Positions 61,597 to 64,000 of a stretch of DNA of 64,000 nucleotides are shown piece by piece; the first letter of the stretch is position 1, and every line of letters begins with the position of its first letter. Source of the stretch: Hymenobacter sp. UV11 (GTDB taxonomy: Bacteria > Bacteroidota > Bacteroidia > Cytophagales > Hymenobacteraceae); assembly GCF_004684095.1 (NCBI RefSeq), contig NZ_SRII01000009.1:185027-249026 (forward strand). The letters are read 5' to 3'. The notes under the pieces were generated by a model. That model was not told where the DNA came from, searched no databases, and was given only the letters and a program-made list of their open reading frames with translations. The position numbers and the translations under genes are program-made.

Positions 61597-61668
61597 GGTC
61601 GCGTAGTACAACGGATAGTATAGGAGCCTCCGAAGCTCTAGATTTAGGTTCGATTCCTAACGCGACCA
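61597..61668 (+). tRNA. tRNA-Arg (CCG)
   Basis: Folds as a tRNA of 72 nt: acceptor GGTCGCG pairs with CGCGACC, the anticodon arm GGAGCCTCCGAAGCTCT has loop CTCCGAA and anticodon CCG, the T arm contains GGTTCGATTCC. No CCA tail is encoded. Confidence 0.94.
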
Positions 61669-61673
61669 CTCAC

Positions 61674-61705
61674 AATGCCCCTGGCCTACCGGCAGGGGCA
61701 TTTTT
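61674..61705 (+). terminator. Terminator of the tRNA-Arg gene
   Basis: AATGCCCCTG / CAGGGGCATTTTT stem with a T-tract. Confidence 0.85.
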
Positions 61706-61989
61706 GCTATTATCTGGTAAAATACTGGCTAGGCAAAATTCTTCCCTACCCCCCAATAGGCCGCTGTAAGCAGTTAACCCAGCCTGACTATGCGGCGGCC
61801 CCATAGCCATTAGGCCGAAAAGGCAACCTTAGCCATTGATTACCAGCTACCAGCTCATCGCTTCTTGGCAGCGTTTCTAAATAATAGAAAATCGGGATTG
61901 TATATACCGAAAAAAATATTCGACAAGTATTTAGAGAAATTGAACGAAAACGGTATGGGGTTTTGGCAAAATTGTCTTAGCTTTAGGAC
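61706..61989. other. Intergenic spacer after tRNA-Arg
   Basis: No gene; one CTACCCCC octamer near 61746 and AT-rich sequence before the small gene at 61990. Confidence 0.4.
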
Positions 61990-62208
61990 ATGAACTATCC
62001 CGCCCGCACTATTCAATCTTTGCAAGTATCTCCTCTTGCCACCGAACAAACCCGTCAGCGTTTGGTATCGGCCATTATTTCCTTCACCAACGGTACACCG
62101 TTTTCGCTGGAGCCTCACCAGCAGCACGTGCTCGACCGCTTCACGCGCGGGCGCCTCACAATTGATGAAGTTGTATATTACCTGGAAGCAGCTGCAAAAT
62201 CCCGGTAG
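61990..62208 (+). CDS. Small helical hypothetical protein
   Basis: Protein of 72 residues. The second half (LEPHQQHVLDRFTRGRLTID, then EVVYYLEAAAKSR) has the look of small antitoxin-type helices with an RFxRGxLTIDEV core (VbhA-like in outline). No toxin gene is beside it, so this is only a shape resemblance. A weak -7 element TAGCTTTA ends four bases before the ATG. Confidence 0.5.
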   Translation: MNYPARTIQSLQVSPLATEQTRQRLVSAIISFTNGTPFSLEPHQQHVLDRFTRGRLTIDEVVYYLEAAAKSR

Positions 62209-62380
62209 CTATTTACCGAATTTTGAGCGCCCTACCCCCCGGCGTTAGTCCTTTGCCATCAGCCCACTAGCGCAGCATTTCAAGTCTAGCGGGCTGTAGC
62301 TTTTGGGAAGCGTAGGCCAAAAACGCGGTGTGGTTGTTTTCTTTGCAGACGCGGGTTCTTTTTGCCCCGCTCCTAGTCTC

Positions 62381-63466
62381 ATGGCAAACTCCACCCTAAC
62401 CGGCCTGCGGGCCGGCGTGCTGCACGGCGACGAAGTGCAGGCCCTCTTCCAACACGCCAAAACCCACGGCTACGCCCTGCCCGCCGTTAACGTAACCGGC
62501 ACCGACACGGTAAATGCCGTGCTCGAAACGGCCCGCGACCTCAACTCGCCGGTTATTATTCAGTTTTCGAACGGCGGCGCGCAATTTTTTGCGGGCAAAG
62601 GCTTGCCCAACGATAAGCAGCAGGCCAGCATCGCGGGCGGCATTTCGGGTGCCCACCACGTGCACCTGATGGCAGAAGCCTACGGCGTGCCCGTAATTCT
62701 GCACACCGACCACGCCGCCAAAAAGCTGCTACCCTGGATTGACGGCCTGCTCGATGCCGGCGAGAAATACTACGCCGAGCACGGCCAGCCGCTCTACAGC
62801 TCGCACATGCTCGACCTGTCGGAGGAGCATATTGAGGAAAACCTCGAAATCTGCAAGGAATACCTCAAGCGCATGGCTAAAATCAACATGACGCTGGAGA
62901 TTGAACTGGGCGTGACCGGCGGTGAGGAAGACGGCGTGGACAACTCGGACGTGGACAGCTCGAAGCTCTACACCCAACCCGAGGAAGTGGCCTACGCTTA
63001 CGAACAGCTGCGCGAAATCAGCCCGCGCTTTACCATCGCGGCGGCTTTCGGCAACGTGCACGGCGTGTACAAGCCCGGCAACGTAAAGCTGCAGCCCAAG
63101 ATTCTGCACAACTCGCAGCAACACCTGCGCACCAAGCACAGCATTGTGGACGAACTGCCCATCGACTTCGTGTTTCACGGCGGCTCGGGCTCGTCGCAGG
63201 AGGAAATCCGCGAGGCCATTGGCTACGGGGCTATCAAGATGAACATTGATACCGACCTGCAGTGGGCGTTCTGGGAAGGTATTCAGCAGTACTACGTGAA
63301 GAACGAAGGCTTCCTGCAAGGCCAGATTGGCAACCCCAACGGCCCCGACTCGCCCAACAAGAAGTACTACGACCCGCGCGTGTGGCTGCGTGAAGGCGAA
63401 AAAACCTTCGTGGCGCGTCTCAAGCAGGCTTTCGAGGACTTGAACGCGGTGAATCGCCGGCCCTAG
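62381..63466 (+). CDS. fbaA: Class II fructose-bisphosphate aldolase
   Basis: Protein of 361 residues, the length of FbaA-type enzymes. Zinc ligands are seen in VILHTDHAAKKLLPW (about 107-121), GNVHGVYKPG (about 226) and VFHGGSGSS (about 264); NIDTDLQWAF binds phosphate. The second-half insert TGGEEDGVDN is typical. It splits fructose-1,6-bisphosphate in glycolysis. ATG at 62381 (MANSTLTGLRAGVL) is chosen; an earlier in-frame ATG at 62303 adds noise-like residues. A palindrome covers the stop codon (63456-63475). Confidence 0.96.
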   Translation: MANSTLTGLRAGVLHGDEVQALFQHAKTHGYALPAVNVTGTDTVNAVLETARDLNSPVIIQFSNGGAQFFAGKGLPNDKQQASIAGGISGAHHVHLMAEAYGVPVILHTDHAAKKLLPWIDGLLDAGEKYYAEHGQPLYSSHMLDLSEEHIEENLEICKEYLKRMAKINMTLEIELGVTGGEEDGVDNSDVDSSKLYTQPEEVAYAYEQLREISPRFTIAAAFGNVHGVYKPGNVKLQPKILHNSQQHLRTKHSIVDELPIDFVFHGGSGSSQEEIREAIGYGAIKMNIDTDLQWAFWEGIQQYYVKNEGFLQGQIGNPNGPDSPNKKYYDPRVWLREGEKTFVARLKQAFEDLNAVNRRP

Positions 63467-63475
63467 TGGGCCGGC
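63456..63475. repeat. Palindrome over the fbaA stop codon
   Basis: GCCGGCCCTAGTGGGCCGGC is a self-complementary 20-mer except its central TAGT; the TAG is the stop of fbaA. Confidence 0.6.
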
Positions 63476-63492
63476 TCATGAACTTTGGGCCG

Positions 63493-63517
63493 GGGTGTGC
63501 GTATAGTGCGCACACCC
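63493..63517 (+). terminator. Terminator of fbaA
   Basis: GGGTGTGCG / GCGCACACCC with a TATAGT loop, then TTGTTTCT. Confidence 0.7.
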
Positions 63518-63533
63518 TTGTTTCTCTAGAATC

Positions 63534-63857
63534 ATGAAAAATACCTTTCTTTCTGCCTTGGCCCTCAGCTTATTTGTAACGGCTGCTGCTCAGGCTCAGA
63601 CTACCCCCACCACGGTAACCAAAGACGGCGGCGATAAAGTTATCACCACTTCGGATGGCATGACTGTAAAAACCAAAGTAGCCGACGACGGTAAAATGAA
63701 GGTAAAAGGGTACGATGAAGCCGGCAACCGCATGAAGGCCACCACCAAGCCCCGCACCGCCAGCGACCGCAAAGACTACAAAGAGTCGCGCATGAAGACC
63801 CGCAAAGCGCGCGGCGGCAAGATGAAAATGGACTCGACCCGCATGGGCGGCATGTAA
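63534..63857 (+). CDS. Secreted basic protein, Lys/Met-rich tail
   Basis: Protein of 107 residues with a signal peptide (MKNTFLSALALSLFVTAAAQ then AQ). The mature part is first a repetitive beta-like stretch (TVTKDGGDKVITTSDGMTVK) and then a strongly basic Lys/Arg/Met-rich tail (ESRMKTRKARGGKMKMDSTR). No family recognised. A role outside the inner membrane in binding anions is possible (inference). Confidence 0.6.
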   Translation: MKNTFLSALALSLFVTAAAQAQTTPTTVTKDGGDKVITTSDGMTVKTKVADDGKMKVKGYDEAGNRMKATTKPRTASDRKDYKESRMKTRKARGGKMKMDSTRMGGM

Positions 63858-63924
63858 AAAAAAGCACCTTCGGCCGTTTGGCAGGGGGTAGCAACTACAA
63901 AAGCAGGGCAAAAGCACCAAAAGG

Positions 63925-64000
63925 TTAGTTAGCGTCTGGGGACTGAGGAGCTAATTGGCAGAGCAGTTGTCGGAGATAGTCATCATCACGCGCCGCTTTC
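63925..64000 (-). CDS. C-terminal end of a gene running off the right edge
   Basis: On the minus strand the last 24 codons before a TAA (63925-63927) read like protein: AARDDDYLRQLLCQLAPQSP then DAN. The gene starts beyond the window, so no function can be given. Confidence 0.3.
   Translation of the reverse strand, partial: KAARDDDYLRQLLCQLAPQSPDAN

Noticed and set aside
61978..62208. Toxin-antitoxin pair at the small helical gene
   Set aside because: No partner gene next to it; only a shape resemblance to antitoxin helices.

Overview
The window looks like a chromosome segment of a high-GC member of the Bacteroidetes, most likely Hymenobacter or a close relative in the Cytophagales (inference). 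The signs are a SusC/SusD pair, a type IX secretion sorting domain, several TAnnTTTG-type -7 promoter elements, lipoboxes of Bacteroidetes style, no strong ribosome-binding sites, and GC-rich coding DNA. The octamer CTACCCCC or its complement occurs about fifty times. No rRNA genes or CRISPR array were seen. There are two tRNA genes: Met-type CAT on the minus strand at 41211-41284 and Arg CCG at 61597-61668.

Layout. 1-4197: two 7TM-type sensor kinases in tandem (one cut by the edge) downstream of an FAD oxidoreductase. 4424-8527: a secreted TolB-like propeller protein, a DUF202 protein, a YeiH-type exporter, a lipoprotein and a small hypothetical gene. 9547-12956: a five-PAS histidine kinase with its single-domain response regulator. 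13274-24750: a nutrient-acquisition locus with SusC, SusD, a Ca-dependent PI-PLC-like enzyme, a GH92 alpha-mannosidase, a small secreted protein, and a convergent propeller/phosphatase lipoprotein. Together these suggest use of mannosylated phosphatidylinositol or GPI-type glycans (inference). 24751-28170: small STAS-like genes and several decayed reading frames.

28204-41226: a 13-kb integrated element. It is bounded by a 17-bp direct repeat made of the 3' end of the tRNA-Met gene. It carries a tyrosine integrase, a HAD protein, a complete type I restriction-modification locus, a replication-initiator-like gene, and an excisionase-like gene. The hsdM reading frame breaks at a C6 tract. An AlbA-type ATPase gene sits between hsdS and hsdR, flanked on both sides by the same ATGTAAC repeats.

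41419-63857: mostly housekeeping genes, including HAD phosphatase, M50 protease, pgk, a tandem D-Ala-D-Ala ligase with a PASTA protein behind it, a T9SS cargo protein, rhodanese, recQ, lolD, sucC, aldo-keto reductase, ohr, and class II fba. The spaces between these genes hold at least five different families of long inverted repeats, one of which overlaps stop codons.
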